IMG/VR virus record: IMGVR_UViG_3300013286_000501 | Span: 16,060-80,059 of that record | Direction: 5' to 3' (one strand) | Source of the DNA: a virus | Length of the DNA stretch: 64,000 nt | In this document: positions 38,138 to 46,939 of the stretch, one piece after another | Layout: each line of letters begins with the position of its first letter | How positions within the stretch are numbered: the stretch's first letter is position 1 | Translations under genes and position numbers: made by a program | The notes under the pieces: model-generated | Database searches by the model: none | What the model saw: the letters and a program-made list of their open reading frames with translations, nothing else | Told to the model about the DNA's origin: nothing

Positions 38138-40150
38138 TTATTGTAAAATGTTAATATTAAATTCTATGCTAGAAATTGTTGCAGTTGAAGTCGAGTCATT
38201 CCTAGCAGTTAGTGTGACATAATTAGTAGTAGTAGACGATGTTGTATTCACATCTATTACAATAGGGCTTGATACAGATCTTGCCAAAATATATTGATTT
38301 AGATTATCAAATGTCATTACTGGAGCAGACTGTGTATCAAATACTGCAACGTTTCCACTACTGGTATTAAAGTAAGTTATCTGTGCAGCATTATTGTTAT
38401 TGGCTGTGTCTACAAGGAACCATGTTCCATCTGTTTCAACAGGTGTTCCCGGATACGGCTCACTAACTCCGATGATGTCTCTAAAATTGCGATGGTCAAC
38501 TAAATTAACTACAAATTGTGTAGGACTATGTAGTACACCTGTAGATGTTGATATGTTTTCTTCAATAACAAGATCGCTAGAATTAAAATTGTAAGTATCT
38601 GTTAATGATGCAAATGCTTCCGTTGAAGTACTTGATGATCCTACATTAACTACAACGTTACCTTTTCTAGACAACACAGTATTAACCAACTGGTACTGAA
38701 TAGTAACCATCTGGTCGTAATCATTCAAACCAATTTTCATTAAGTTTTGAATTCCGTGTGTAACTGAAGTATATGTTCCAATGGTTGCAGTGAATACAGC
38801 ACTATCATCTATAATTGCTCTGCCTTTTACTAATGGGTAGTAATAAAATGCCGCATTGGTTGTAGAGTTAGCAACTGTTCTTCTATGGAAATAGTCATTA
38901 ACAGTTTTGTTGCCTTCGGAATAAAAAGTGATAACAGATGTTGCTGTAGAATTAATAGTGGTGTGATCATCTAGTTCACGACCGTTGCCAACCTGTACAA
39001 AATAATTATTTTCGCTAACATGCATAGTCTTGTTGGTACTGGGTCCAACGAAGATAGCTTCACGTACAATACTCTTAAATCTATTAGAGCTAATCAATCC
39101 GTTAGTTGGACCTAACAATGCATCAGATGCATATAATGATACACCTCTATCTAGATTACTAAACACGTTGTCAGTTATAACAGGACGAACAATAGTACCT
39201 GTACCTTCTACACCTGTGTACAACCTATCAAAATTACATCTGTGGATCTGTATATTTTCGCATAGGTTAACATCACCCGATTCAATGCCACCACCTGTTC
39301 CTCTAATAGAAATTCCAATACCACTACCTACAAGACTATATGTAGCTGTGCTAGTTGTATCAATAGCTGTTCTAAAAGATACATTTTCAATAATAGTATT
39401 CAACACATTGTCGACAGATATCAATGCAGGACTAGCGGCATTGTTAGTTGATGTAGAATACCGCAATGTCATACCTTTGATGGTGACTTGTCTTGCACGT
39501 TTTACACCACCGCTCATACCCACTTCATATGTATGCCCTTCTGCATCAACAGTTCTAAACATGTTGGTGATAGTAGATGCTAATGTTAATGTAGTTAATT
39601 CCTGTCCTTCACCTTCGATAGAAGTATATGGAGGCAAATTTATAACTTCATTAATCAAGTAGTTGCCTGCCGGAACAATTAGTTTACGTCTAGCATCTCT
39701 TCTTTGTAGATCACTCCAGTTTCCATTCTTAAACAAATCATTGACTGCTAGTTGAAATTTAGCAGTAATATCAGTAGCTGTGGAACTTACTCTAACATCA
39801 TAGTCTGTTAAGTTAACTGTATTGTCTGACTTGACGGCAACTGAAGAAATAGACGAATGTATAAAATTTACACCATCTCTATATTTGTATGAGCTAGTAG
39901 TAGCATCTTGACTATGAGGGCGGAATGTACTAAAAATACCACCTAACTGATCAATAATATCAGCCTTGTCATTATCAGTTAAGATACGCGAGTTGTTATC
40001 GTTTGTAGCACCTTCTGATATGCGCTTACCAATATATAAGTGTTCAGTATCTTCTGCCCATCCAAATTCGCCGGGTGCTAGTTGCGGAATGCCCGTTTGA
40101 TTTTCTTGTCCTCTACGGATTTGTATCTTCGCTATTTCTAAAATTGCCAT
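38138..40150 (-). CDS. Beta-helix tail spike
   Basis: 670 aa. The N-terminus (KIQIRRGQENQTGIPQLAPG, then EFGWAEDTEHLYIGK) is the virion-anchoring domain seen in many phage fibres. Residues about 150-430 have parallel beta-helix repeats rich in N and V (TIENVSFRT, IQIHRCNFDR, ITDNVFSN, ISSNRFKS) typical of pectate-lyase-like spikes. The C-terminal third is Thr/Ser-rich. Probably binds or depolymerises host surface glycans. Confidence 0.8.
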   Translation of the reverse strand: MAILEIAKIQIRRGQENQTGIPQLAPGEFGWAEDTEHLYIGKRISEGATNDNNSRILTDNDKADIIDQLGGIFSTFRPHSQDATTSSYKYRDGVNFIHSSISSVAVKSDNTVNLTDYDVRVSSTATDITAKFQLAVNDLFKNGNWSDLQRRDARRKLIVPAGNYLINEVINLPPYTSIEGEGQELTTLTLASTITNMFRTVDAEGHTYEVGMSGGVKRARQVTIKGMTLRYSTSTNNAASPALISVDNVLNTIIENVSFRTAIDTTSTATYSLVGSGIGISIRGTGGGIESGDVNLCENIQIHRCNFDRLYTGVEGTGTIVRPVITDNVFSNLDRGVSLYASDALLGPTNGLISSNRFKSIVREAIFVGPSTNKTMHVSENNYFVQVGNGRELDDHTTINSTATSVITFYSEGNKTVNDYFHRRTVANSTTNAAFYYYPLVKGRAIIDDSAVFTATIGTYTSVTHGIQNLMKIGLNDYDQMVTIQYQLVNTVLSRKGNVVVNVGSSSTSTEAFASLTDTYNFNSSDLVIEENISTSTGVLHSPTQFVVNLVDHRNFRDIIGVSEPYPGTPVETDGTWFLVDTANNNNAAQITYFNTSSGNVAVFDTQSAPVMTFDNLNQYILARSVSSPIVIDVNTTSSTTTNYVTLTARNDSTSTATISSIEFNINILQ

Positions 40151-40179
40151 GGAAATATCCCTTGTATGGGATATTTATC

Positions 40180-40905
40180 TTACTGTGTGAGCAATTGCTT
40201 CAAGCCGTTCATGCCTGTAGTATAGTATTCTTCTACTTTACCCAACCAAATATCTTCATATTTGTTAAAGTTATCTTTAGTTAAATCAAATTGTTGATAC
40301 TGTAGATCTCTGCTACACATAAAGATAACACCTCTACGAATGTCAGTACCATATACTTCATTATGTGCTAGGATATAGGCAACTAACTGCACATAGTAAT
40401 CTTCAACCCACTCTGCTTTTTTTGCCTTGTTTGATTGTTTGTGGTCGCAAACTGCTGGTTCACCTTCAAACACTCCTACCAAGTCTGTAGTTCCGCTGTA
40501 CAGTCCTGGGAAGTATAATGACTGTTCCATGGCCCATACTTCGTTCATTTTGATTAGTCCGTTTTCGATAATAACATCGGCCATTTTGTTAGCCTGCACA
40601 TGCACCGCATTATTGCCGGGCTGTCGTTGTTCGCCAATTAGGAAACGTTCTAGGTTGGCGTGCATACTTGTTCCTACAGAAGCGGCTTCGGTGGTAATTT
40701 GTTGTGCCTTTTCAACACCTACTCGTTTCTTCCATTCATTTAAATGTGTCATATCTTTTGTTGCACCTAGAATAGTTGTTACGCTAGGCAACGACTCACC
40801 ATCCGGAGTTTGATAAACACGCTTCCTTGTTACGGGATCGTTTACCTGTACGCAGTTTTTATATTGGAATCGTTCAATGAACGGAGGAGGAGTATATATA
40901 GTCAT
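40180..40905 (-). CDS. RecB/MGME1-like PD-(D/E)xK exonuclease
   Basis: 241 aa. PSVTTILGATK, SVGTSMHANLERFL, then YSGTTDLVGVFEGEPAVCDH followed by KQSNK, matching RecB-like nucleases related to MGME1 and Cas4 (H...E...D...DxK). Seen in T4-like cyanophages. Probably processes DNA ends. Has its own sigma70 promoter. Confidence 0.8.
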   Translation of the reverse strand: MTIYTPPPFIERFQYKNCVQVNDPVTRKRVYQTPDGESLPSVTTILGATKDMTHLNEWKKRVGVEKAQQITTEAASVGTSMHANLERFLIGEQRQPGNNAVHVQANKMADVIIENGLIKMNEVWAMEQSLYFPGLYSGTTDLVGVFEGEPAVCDHKQSNKAKKAEWVEDYYVQLVAYILAHNEVYGTDIRRGVIFMCSRDLQYQQFDLTKDNFNKYEDIWLGKVEEYYTTGMNGLKQLLTQ

Positions 40906-40912
40906 AAACTTA

Positions 40913-40941
40913 ATTATAACTATATATTCTCATGATGTCAA
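40913..40941 (-). promoter_or_regulatory. Consensus sigma70 promoter of the exonuclease gene
   Basis: TTGACA-N17-TATAAT on the minus strand, eight bases from the ATG, so the transcript is leaderless or nearly so. Confidence 0.75.
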
Positions 40942-41279
40942 ATTTTAGGAGTAAGATCCGAATTTGATTTTGCCATTTGATCTACGCTAGAGCCCGAAGA
41001 TTTTTTAACAGCCGGATCTTGTGCATCGCCGGGCACTTTTGTTTTTAATACCACTGTGCCGTTGTCTAAAATATCTTGGATTACATCACCAGCTGGATCA
41101 ACTTCATTCTTAAGTGCAATTAGTCCGTCCGGTGTGCTGATGCCTAAACCAAATGGACGGATCATATTCATCACTGCAGGAAAAGGCAACTCTGATGGTT
41201 GCCCTTGCTTGTTTGCTAGTCCTTGGAATACTGCTAGAACATCTCTAGCAGATCCCAAATCTACTTCCAGTAATCTCAT
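40938..41279 (-). CDS. Phage protein of unknown function, 113 aa
   Basis: MRLLEVDLGSARDVLAVFQG, PFGLGISTPDGLIALKNEVD; Ser/Lys-rich end. A small T4-like phage protein among structural genes. Confidence 0.5.
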   Translation of the reverse strand: MRLLEVDLGSARDVLAVFQGLANKQGQPSELPFPAVMNMIRPFGLGISTPDGLIALKNEVDPAGDVIQDILDNGTVVLKTKVPGDAQDPAVKKSSGSSVDQMAKSNSDLTPKI

Positions 41280-42763
41280 TACTTGGCTAGTTTAGACATG
41301 ATGCTGTGTGATTCAGCTAGCTTGCGAGCAAACTTGCTTTCACGCATTGCGCGACCACTTGTCTCTGGTCCACCGGCAGCAGCATCAGCAGCGCCAAATT
41401 CATCACCAGCTGGCATTGGATTCATTTCATCAGGAGCACTCATGTCCATTCCATCTTCTGGAGGCATACCTGGCTCCATACCCATTGGCTCTTCTGGCAT
41501 ACCGCCACCTGCTAGAGCAGCAACAGCAGCACTGATAGTTTCACGTTGTTGTGTTAGTACTTCTAGAGTAGCACTTAATGCAGGAGCAACTGCGGCTTTG
41601 AATGCTTCGGATTCAGCTTGACCAAAGTCTGCCTTGATACTATCAGCTAATTCAATCATGCTCTTGGTTTGATATTGACCAACACGTTGCATCCAGCTTG
41701 TATAGTCATTGACCATGTCGCCAGCAGCAGTAATAGCTTTAGCTTTACCTTCTTCGTCTTCTGACAACAAGAACTGTAAGCTCTCATTTACAAAACGTAC
41801 ATTGTGTTTAAAATTGCTTTCTTCTAGTTGACCAGCTTTTTTCATCTTTTGGAATTGTGCGCCAGCAATTTTCTGACCTTTTTCACCTCCACCCGCTTTC
41901 TTGGCAAGTGCTTTGAAACCAGTAGTCTTGTTGTTGTGCTTGCCCATGTCGCCTTCGTACATGCCCATACATTCTTTGCAGTCACAATCATTAGGATGTG
42001 CTTTGCCTTCTTTCATTTTCTTATCGCTGTCAGGAGTCTTTGGAGCATCCTTGCCACCATAGTTCTTACCAGCAGTGTGCTTTAGGCCAGTAGCAGTCTT
42101 TGTGATTTCGCCACCTGTGCTAGACTTCTTCTTCTCGCCAGCTTTCATACCAGCTGTACCAGCGGCAGCTTTTTTAGCATCGTCAACAGTTGGGAAGCCT
42201 TCCTTAACTGGATATTCTTTACCGCCTACTTTAACTTTCTCGCCAGGTTGAATACCATCTTTCTTTGCGTTGCGAACAGCTTGGCCAAAGGCGTTACCTT
42301 CTAGTTCTTTTTCATCTTTCTTGATAGTCTCTTTGACTTTAGCACTCTTGGCCGCGCTTTTCATCGGTTCGGCCTTGTTACCGTCTTTGTCTAAATCAAG
42401 AAAGTCTGGTTTACTGCCTTTAGCTTTCTTGGCATGTTTGATGTCGCGTACACCTTTTTTGGCCTCGCTTAATTGATCCATACGATCGCGTAGTTGTTGC
42501 ATTTGTTCGCCTAGCATTTCTTTAATCCTTGTGTTTAGCAAATCTAACATTGCTTTATCTTTTTGGTATGTCTCGTTGGTCAGCAGGTCATTAATACCAG
42601 CGGCACCTTCCTGTTGAAAAATACGTGTGCGTAACTTGTTACGTATGTCTTCTAGCTGTTCTCTGTCATACTTGGCTAGATTAACACGAGCACCGAAACG
42701 CTTTTCCAAGTCCTCTTTGAGTTGAGCACTTGTAATTGCTTTGTTAAAATCTGTGGTTTTCAT
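41279..42763 (-). CDS. T4-like virion/prohead-associated protein, 494 aa
   Basis: MKTTDFNKAITSAQLKEDLE, then LTNETYQKDKAMLDLLNTRI resembles a conserved T4-like cyanophage structural family. A Lys/Gly-rich central linker includes a CDCKEC cluster (residues 264-269), followed by a helical region (about 310-425) and a Met/Pro/Gly-rich tail. Likely internal virion or scaffolding protein; a TATAAATA promoter precedes it. Confidence 0.65.
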   Translation of the reverse strand: MKTTDFNKAITSAQLKEDLEKRFGARVNLAKYDREQLEDIRNKLRTRIFQQEGAAGINDLLTNETYQKDKAMLDLLNTRIKEMLGEQMQQLRDRMDQLSEAKKGVRDIKHAKKAKGSKPDFLDLDKDGNKAEPMKSAAKSAKVKETIKKDEKELEGNAFGQAVRNAKKDGIQPGEKVKVGGKEYPVKEGFPTVDDAKKAAAGTAGMKAGEKKKSSTGGEITKTATGLKHTAGKNYGGKDAPKTPDSDKKMKEGKAHPNDCDCKECMGMYEGDMGKHNNKTTGFKALAKKAGGGEKGQKIAGAQFQKMKKAGQLEESNFKHNVRFVNESLQFLLSEDEEGKAKAITAAGDMVNDYTSWMQRVGQYQTKSMIELADSIKADFGQAESEAFKAAVAPALSATLEVLTQQRETISAAVAALAGGGMPEEPMGMEPGMPPEDGMDMSAPDEMNPMPAGDEFGAADAAAGGPETSGRAMRESKFARKLAESHSIMSKLAK

Positions 42764-42788
42764 GTAAGTTCCAAAAAGTGTTTAGTAT

Positions 42789-42796
42789 TATTTATA
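42789..42796 (-). promoter_or_regulatory. T4-type late promoter (TATAAATA)
   Basis: TATAAATA on the minus strand, 25 bases before the 494-aa gene. Confidence 0.6.
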
Positions 42797-43259
42797 CGAG
42801 TTTTCGAAGTTTCTCGAAACTCTTGTTAATAGTAGTGCGACATTGTTCTTTTTTGGCACGAGCTACAGTACATTTACCCATCATTACTTCAAAGTGTTCT
42901 AATGATTTCTTCTTGCTTAATCGAACAGCACGTTCATGTACCATTTCATCAAACAGGGCATAACCATAGTTTTGATCTTCTTTAAGTAGCGCATCATCCA
43001 AAAACTTGCCTAGTGCTAATCCGTTGGCTAGCAAAATAGCAGTATGGGGTAAATTAATTTGATCAACAATTGCATCACCACTGCGATTAACTATAGCATA
43101 AAATCCATCAGAATCTTTAGTTATAGTGAAATTATCTAGTGTTATTGATCCGTCTTTATTTTCTACAGGAATTACAAGTCCCTTACGGCGAAAATCTTGT
43201 TTGACTTCCGTAGAGACTTTTATCAACTTCTTATATAGTTCGTCAGTTAGTGGTTTCAT
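42792..43259 (-). CDS. Structural-region protein, 155 aa
   Basis: MKPLTDELYKKLIKVSTEVK, then SITLDNFTITKDSDGFYAIV and a basic helical C-terminus. Resembles T4-like cyanophage structural-cluster proteins (from memory). Overlaps the next gene. Confidence 0.55.
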   Translation of the reverse strand: MKPLTDELYKKLIKVSTEVKQDFRRKGLVIPVENKDGSITLDNFTITKDSDGFYAIVNRSGDAIVDQINLPHTAILLANGLALGKFLDDALLKEDQNYGYALFDEMVHERAVRLSKKKSLEHFEVMMGKCTVARAKKEQCRTTINKSFEKLRKLV

Positions 43260-43452
43260 TTACATTATTGATCAGTGTAGTGCTGTCTTTACTTATTGCG
43301 TAAATGCCCTTACGAACTAAACTCTGGGCTAGCCACTTATCATGCTCGTCTAGGCTTGTTAGTCTAACATCTTTCTCAAAACGTTCCATGAACTTTTGTT
43401 CTTCGTTAGTGACTGGGATTCTTACACCCGATAGGAGCTGATGGATTTTCAT
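43243..43452 (-). CDS. Structural-region small protein, 69 aa
   Basis: MKIHQLLSGVRIPVTNEEQK; helical, with WLAQSLVRKGIYAISKD. Overlaps both neighbours (ATGA at one side). Unknown function. Confidence 0.5.
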   Translation of the reverse strand: MKIHQLLSGVRIPVTNEEQKFMERFEKDVRLTSLDEHDKWLAQSLVRKGIYAISKDSTTLINNVNETTN

Positions 43453-43793
43453 GGTGTAGGTTGTTGCATTTGCTGTTGCATCTGCTGTTGTTTCTGTTTG
43501 AGGCCTACAATCTGTGCTGCAATTTTATCAAGGTCTGTCATTGTAGTTTTCATACCTTGTTGCAGAGCTGGATTGATAGGAACAGGTTGTGATCCAGTAG
43601 CTGTTTGTTGTTGCGGCTGTTGACCAATTTTAGGAGCATTGGGGTTAGGTGGTGTTGTTGCTACAGGCTGTGTTCCGGGCGCGGGAGGAATAGTTCCTGC
43701 AGGAGCACCAGTCTTGGGCAATCCATTTGGCTGCAAAGGATCAGTGGTAGAACCAATAGTTCCTATAGCTTCGAATAACTCTTTAATTTTCAT
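43449..43793 (-). CDS. Pro/Gln-rich structural-region protein, 114 aa
   Basis: MKIKELFEAIGTIGSTTDPL, a Pro/Gly/Thr-rich middle, ending in a Gln-rich helix (LKQKQQQMQQQMQQ). Common style of virion proteins in T4-like cyanophages; function unknown. Confidence 0.5.
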   Translation of the reverse strand: MKIKELFEAIGTIGSTTDPLQPNGLPKTGAPAGTIPPAPGTQPVATTPPNPNAPKIGQQPQQQTATGSQPVPINPALQQGMKTTMTDLDKIAAQIVGLKQKQQQMQQQMQQPTP

Positions 43794-43794
43794 G

Positions 43795-44031
43795 TTAACT
43801 CATTTTTGTTAGTATAACAAGAACTACGCTTATAACACCAGTTACTACTGTACCTGCTGTACCTACTAATACTTTGAACATGCTATTGTGGCTGTCCTCG
43901 ATTAGTTTTTGTAAAGAACCAACTTTGTTTTCAATAGTGGTCAATCTATTTTCTATTTGACTATAGCGTAATGCACACAGTTCTACGTGTGTTTCTAAAT
44001 TCTCTTTTTCGATTTCCGTGGGTGACGACAT
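43795..44031 (-). CDS. XhlA-like coiled-coil membrane protein (possible holin accessory)
   Basis: 78 aa. Coiled coil (RYSQIENRLTTIENKVGSLQ), then one membrane helix (VLVGTAGTVVTGVISVVLVI). Resembles XhlA-type phage membrane proteins linked to lysis, but lysis is not shown here. Confidence 0.5.
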   Translation of the reverse strand: MSSPTEIEKENLETHVELCALRYSQIENRLTTIENKVGSLQKLIEDSHNSMFKVLVGTAGTVVTGVISVVLVILTKMS

Positions 44032-44076
44032 GTATATGCTCCAAAATGACGCGCTAATAACCTAACTAACCGTTGC

Positions 44077-44505
44077 CTATATTGCGCCTTTGAGAGCCTT
44101 GATGATTGTGTTTTTATATTGACTATCTTTGAGATCGAAGATAGCCTTGTCAATATTTATCGTTTCTAAAAGATTTTTGGTAAACGGCACTTGATTGAGG
44201 TCATTGACTAGTTCACCGACTGGATCATTTCTATCATCTGTATATACTCCTTCGCGATCTGGGGTAATTCTAAATGTCCATACAGTATGTTTGCCTTTGT
44301 ATGCACTGCCAAAGCCCATGTCTTTAATATCAACGGTGTCAAATGCAGGACGACTATCGTAGCTGACAATAGATCTAATCTCAATACACTGCATCAGTGT
44401 GATAAAGTTTCGTTGTTGATCTAACTGTAGCTGTGTGCCTTGATTGGGTCTTATCACTCTGGTGTTAGTGATATCAACTAGTGTTTGAATTTCTATGATC
44501 TGCAT
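44077..44505 (-). CDS. Phage structural-region protein, 142 aa
   Basis: MQIIEIQTLVDITNTRVIRP, EIRSIVSYDSRPAFDTVDIK; beta-rich, resembling T4-like cyanophage conserved proteins (from memory) in the tail/baseplate region. No direct activity signature. Confidence 0.5.
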   Translation of the reverse strand: MQIIEIQTLVDITNTRVIRPNQGTQLQLDQQRNFITLMQCIEIRSIVSYDSRPAFDTVDIKDMGFGSAYKGKHTVWTFRITPDREGVYTDDRNDPVGELVNDLNQVPFTKNLLETINIDKAIFDLKDSQYKNTIIKALKGAI

Positions 44506-44532
44506 AATATACCTATATAATATATTTATGCC

Positions 44533-44561
44533 ACAAAAAAAGGTACTTAAAAAAGCACCTT
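44533..44561 (-). terminator. Rho-independent terminator
   Basis: AAGGTGCTT-TTTT-AAGTACCTT (one G-U) then a seven-U run in the minus-strand RNA, after the 133-aa gene. Confidence 0.8.
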
Positions 44562-44583
44562 CTTTGTTTTCTAACTTTTAATA

Positions 44584-44985
44584 TTAGAATGCGTTACCAC
44601 GAACACCAGCAGCTACAGTAGTAGAACCGTTAGCAATACCTTGTAAGGCACCAGTAACTGTACCAGAAGCCTGGATTAGAGTAGTTAGACGTTGAACAAA
44701 AGTCTGGCTGCTATTACCGTCATACATTTCAGTACCAAAGTCGCCGCCAAGTGCTGCAACAGCGATTGGCAATGTTGTTGTAGAAACTGTACCGATCAAC
44801 TCAATGCTAGCAATTTGACTGATAGCTTCTAGAGCTTGTGCAACTGGACTCTTAACACCCGCAACAGTAGCAGTTAAAACACCACTAACATCACCTGGGA
44901 ATGTGATTGTAACGAACTGTAGAGATACACCGTTCTTATAAAAAGGCGCTACAACCTTTTCGTTTTTCTTAATAATTTGAGCCAT
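44584..44985 (-). CDS. Virion-type protein, 133 aa
   Basis: Hydrophobic-rich repeats of Val/Thr/Ala (TITFPGDVSGVLTATVAGVK, PVAQALEAISQIASIELIG). Own terminator and GATAAATA late-type element upstream suggest high late expression; possibly a capsid decoration or inner protein. No family match. Confidence 0.5.
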   Translation of the reverse strand: MAQIIKKNEKVVAPFYKNGVSLQFVTITFPGDVSGVLTATVAGVKSPVAQALEAISQIASIELIGTVSTTTLPIAVAALGGDFGTEMYDGNSSQTFVQRLTTLIQASGTVTGALQGIANGSTTVAAGVRGNAF

Positions 44986-45086
44986 TTTGGCCTCCTAATC
45001 TTTTTATTTTTGAGCTTCCCTATGAAGCTCTAGTGTAATTATTTATCAAATTGATAAAATAATATCCAATATGGGTATAAAACTGA

Positions 45087-45386
45087 TCAATCGTCGTCTT
45101 TAAGATCGCCTTCTATAATGGTCAAATGACGGGCGGTTTCTTTACTATCACGTAGTCTGCGTATGCTACGGACAAATTTGCTAGAATCACCACCTTTGAT
45201 ACTGTTGAGCAATCTACGTTCTAACTCGTAGGCCTGTTCTAGTGGAAAGTTTTCTTTGATCAGTGTCAATAAATTGATGGCACTGTCAATAACATGAGTA
45301 GCCCTAGCTTCGATGATAGCTTCACCATTCTTCTTTTCGGATATGGAATTAAGTTCTTCTAATAGACTTTTAGTGGCTCGTTTCAA
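45087..45386 (-). CDS. Conserved phage protein, 99 aa
   Basis: MKRATKSLLEELNSISEKKN, LERRLLNSIKGGDSSKFVRS; all-helical T4-like small protein of unknown role. Promoter on the far side lies in the 45387-45562 gap. Confidence 0.5.
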   Translation of the reverse strand: MKRATKSLLEELNSISEKKNGEAIIEARATHVIDSAINLLTLIKENFPLEQAYELERRLLNSIKGGDSSKFVRSIRRLRDSKETARHLTIIEGDLKDDD

Positions 45387-45562
45387 GTTAGTGTCCTTTT
45401 TGATATTTAGTATTATTATAGCATAGATATTGTAAAACTAACATTAGTATTGGCTCACTAAAGAAAAGACTTTTGCGGCGGCGCAACATATGTTATACTA
45501 AATACAATATCAGTGTTTACCATGAGTCGATACTGATAAAACATAACACACAGGAGAAAATT

Positions 45563-45751
45563 ATGTTAAATGAATTAGCCCTATACTTCCAAAAGATGTT
45601 TAGCGCATTTGATAAGCCATTAACCTATGGCTCGGCACTAGAAAATTATATTGTTAGCCACAATCCACAAGACGGATGCGATGTTGACCGTCTAACTAGA
45701 GAGTTTGATCTAAAAAATTCAACTCGTACCACAGCAGGGTGGCCAGTATGA
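45563..45751 (+). CDS. Small phage protein, 62 aa
   Basis: From the ATG at 45563 with CAGGAG before it: MLNELALYFQKMFSAFDKPL, then YGSALENYIVSHNPQDGCDV. Related in style to small cyanophage proteins and DUF3563-like peptides. First of a plus-strand microprotein run. Confidence 0.6.
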   Translation: MLNELALYFQKMFSAFDKPLTYGSALENYIVSHNPQDGCDVDRLTREFDLKNSTRTTAGWPV

Positions 45752-45849
45752 TTATGAAAATATTAACTGCTATTTTTGATTTCCTAATAGAACTTGGCGA
45801 ATATCGTTATGAAGTTATGAAGTCCCATGGTTATAAGGCATGGTATTGA
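45748..45849 (+). CDS. Microprotein, 33 aa
   Basis: MIMKILTAIFDFLIELGEYR, YEVMKSHGYKAWY. Amphipathic start and Tyr-rich end. ATGA coupling to the previous gene. Confidence 0.5.
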   Translation: MIMKILTAIFDFLIELGEYRYEVMKSHGYKAWY

Positions 45850-45850
45850 T

Positions 45851-45925
45851 ATGAGTAAAGATTGTTCTTTATTTTCAGTTGGTATTATGCTGTTCCTTTT
45901 TGGTATGCTTGTACTAGTAGTTTAA
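45851..45925 (+). CDS. Membrane microprotein, 24 aa
   Basis: MSKDCSLFSVGIMLFLFGML plus VLVV, one membrane helix. Its TAA is directly followed by the GNAT gene's ATG. Too short for certainty, but the tight placement favours translation. Confidence 0.4.
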   Translation: MSKDCSLFSVGIMLFLFGMLVLVV

Positions 45926-46483
45926 ATGCCACATGCTACCGTTAGACGGGTATTGCCACACGAATACCATAAGTATAGATCACACCTTAAGGCCTTGGAT
46001 GCGGAATCTAAGACACTCCGGTTTGGTCATCCTGTCACTGACTATGTGATAGACAACTTATGTGATAAGTTTGAAACAGATATCAGCAATCATGTATTAT
46101 TTGCTATAGAAAACCGTAAGTTAGAATTTATTGCCGTGGGACATATTGCATTAGATGGAGGTATGGAACTGGCATTTAGTGTGCTCAAGAAACATCAAGG
46201 CCGAGGCTTTGGTAATTTATTAATGAAGCGTTGCATACAATACTGCCGCACACACGATATACTTAACGGCAACATGATCTGTTTAAGTTCCAACTCTGTT
46301 ATTCGTCATCTATGCAAGAAGTATGACATCAGCATAGAAAATGATCACGGCGAAAGCCTTGCTAACATTCAATTGCCGCCTGCTGGCATCGATACCTACA
46401 TCAGTGAAACTATAGACAACAACATGTCTGCATTAGACTACATTACCAAGCGGGCAAATAACAACACACTATTTTTATCGTAA
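45926..46483 (+). CDS. GNAT-family N-acetyltransferase
   Basis: 185 aa. ELAFSVLKKHQGRGFGNLLM contains the acetyl-CoA pyrophosphate-binding Q-x-x-G-x-G; the fold's beta4-alpha3 element is clear. May acetylate a protein, tRNA or small molecule; target unknown. Confidence 0.8.
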   Translation: MPHATVRRVLPHEYHKYRSHLKALDAESKTLRFGHPVTDYVIDNLCDKFETDISNHVLFAIENRKLEFIAVGHIALDGGMELAFSVLKKHQGRGFGNLLMKRCIQYCRTHDILNGNMICLSSNSVIRHLCKKYDISIENDHGESLANIQLPPAGIDTYISETIDNNMSALDYITKRANNNTLFLS

Positions 46484-46486
46484 AGA

Positions 46487-46515
46487 TTGTTTTACACAGA
46501 TAGTCTGTGTATAAT
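46487..46515 (+). promoter_or_regulatory. Plus-strand promoter with embedded operator dyad
   Basis: TTGTTT-N17-TATAAT upstream of the 90-aa gene. TACACAGA-TAG-TCTGTGTA (8-bp arms) fills the spacer and enters the -10, a repressor-like site. Confidence 0.6.
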
Positions 46516-46573
46516 AAATACATAGACAGCAATAATGCTGTTTACACATAGACATACACATAAGGAGAATAAT

Positions 46574-46846
46574 ATGTCAAATACATTCAATGCACCAAAA
46601 CTACCAGAAGTTAAATTTAACAAGAATGGATACGAACTGAGAACAGATATCTTGGGCATGGCAAAAAGCCTAGTACAAGATGACTTTAGTGCTAAGTTCC
46701 AAGGATGGGAAATGACTGCTGCTCGTGATGAGAAGACTGGTCAAATCGTTAGTACAGTTAAGATGCCAGAGTTCCCAGGACTTGACAAAGTTCTAGAAAC
46801 AGCGGAAAAAATGTACGCATTTGTCAACGCTGGCACAAAGAAATAA
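46574..46846 (+). CDS. Phage protein of unknown function, 90 aa
   Basis: From the ATG at 46574 with AAGGAGAAT ahead: MSNTFNAPKLPEVKFNKNGY, ELRTDILGMAKSLVQDDFSA. Resembles a small abundant T4-like phage protein (from memory) of unknown role. Strong expression signals and terminator. Confidence 0.6.
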   Translation: MSNTFNAPKLPEVKFNKNGYELRTDILGMAKSLVQDDFSAKFQGWEMTAARDEKTGQIVSTVKMPEFPGLDKVLETAEKMYAFVNAGTKK

Positions 46847-46898
46847 TATAATAAAAATAATATTAGGGCATAGCCCAAAAATAATATAGTAAGTAATG

Positions 46899-46922
46899 AA
46901 AAAGGACCTTCGGGTCCTTTTT
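46899..46922. terminator. Bidirectional terminator
   Basis: AAAAAGGACC-TTCG-GGTCCTTTTT, symmetric with U-runs both ways, between the plus-strand 90-aa gene and the minus-strand metallopeptidase. Confidence 0.9.
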
Positions 46923-46939
46923 CTACGAGTCCGGAGTAA

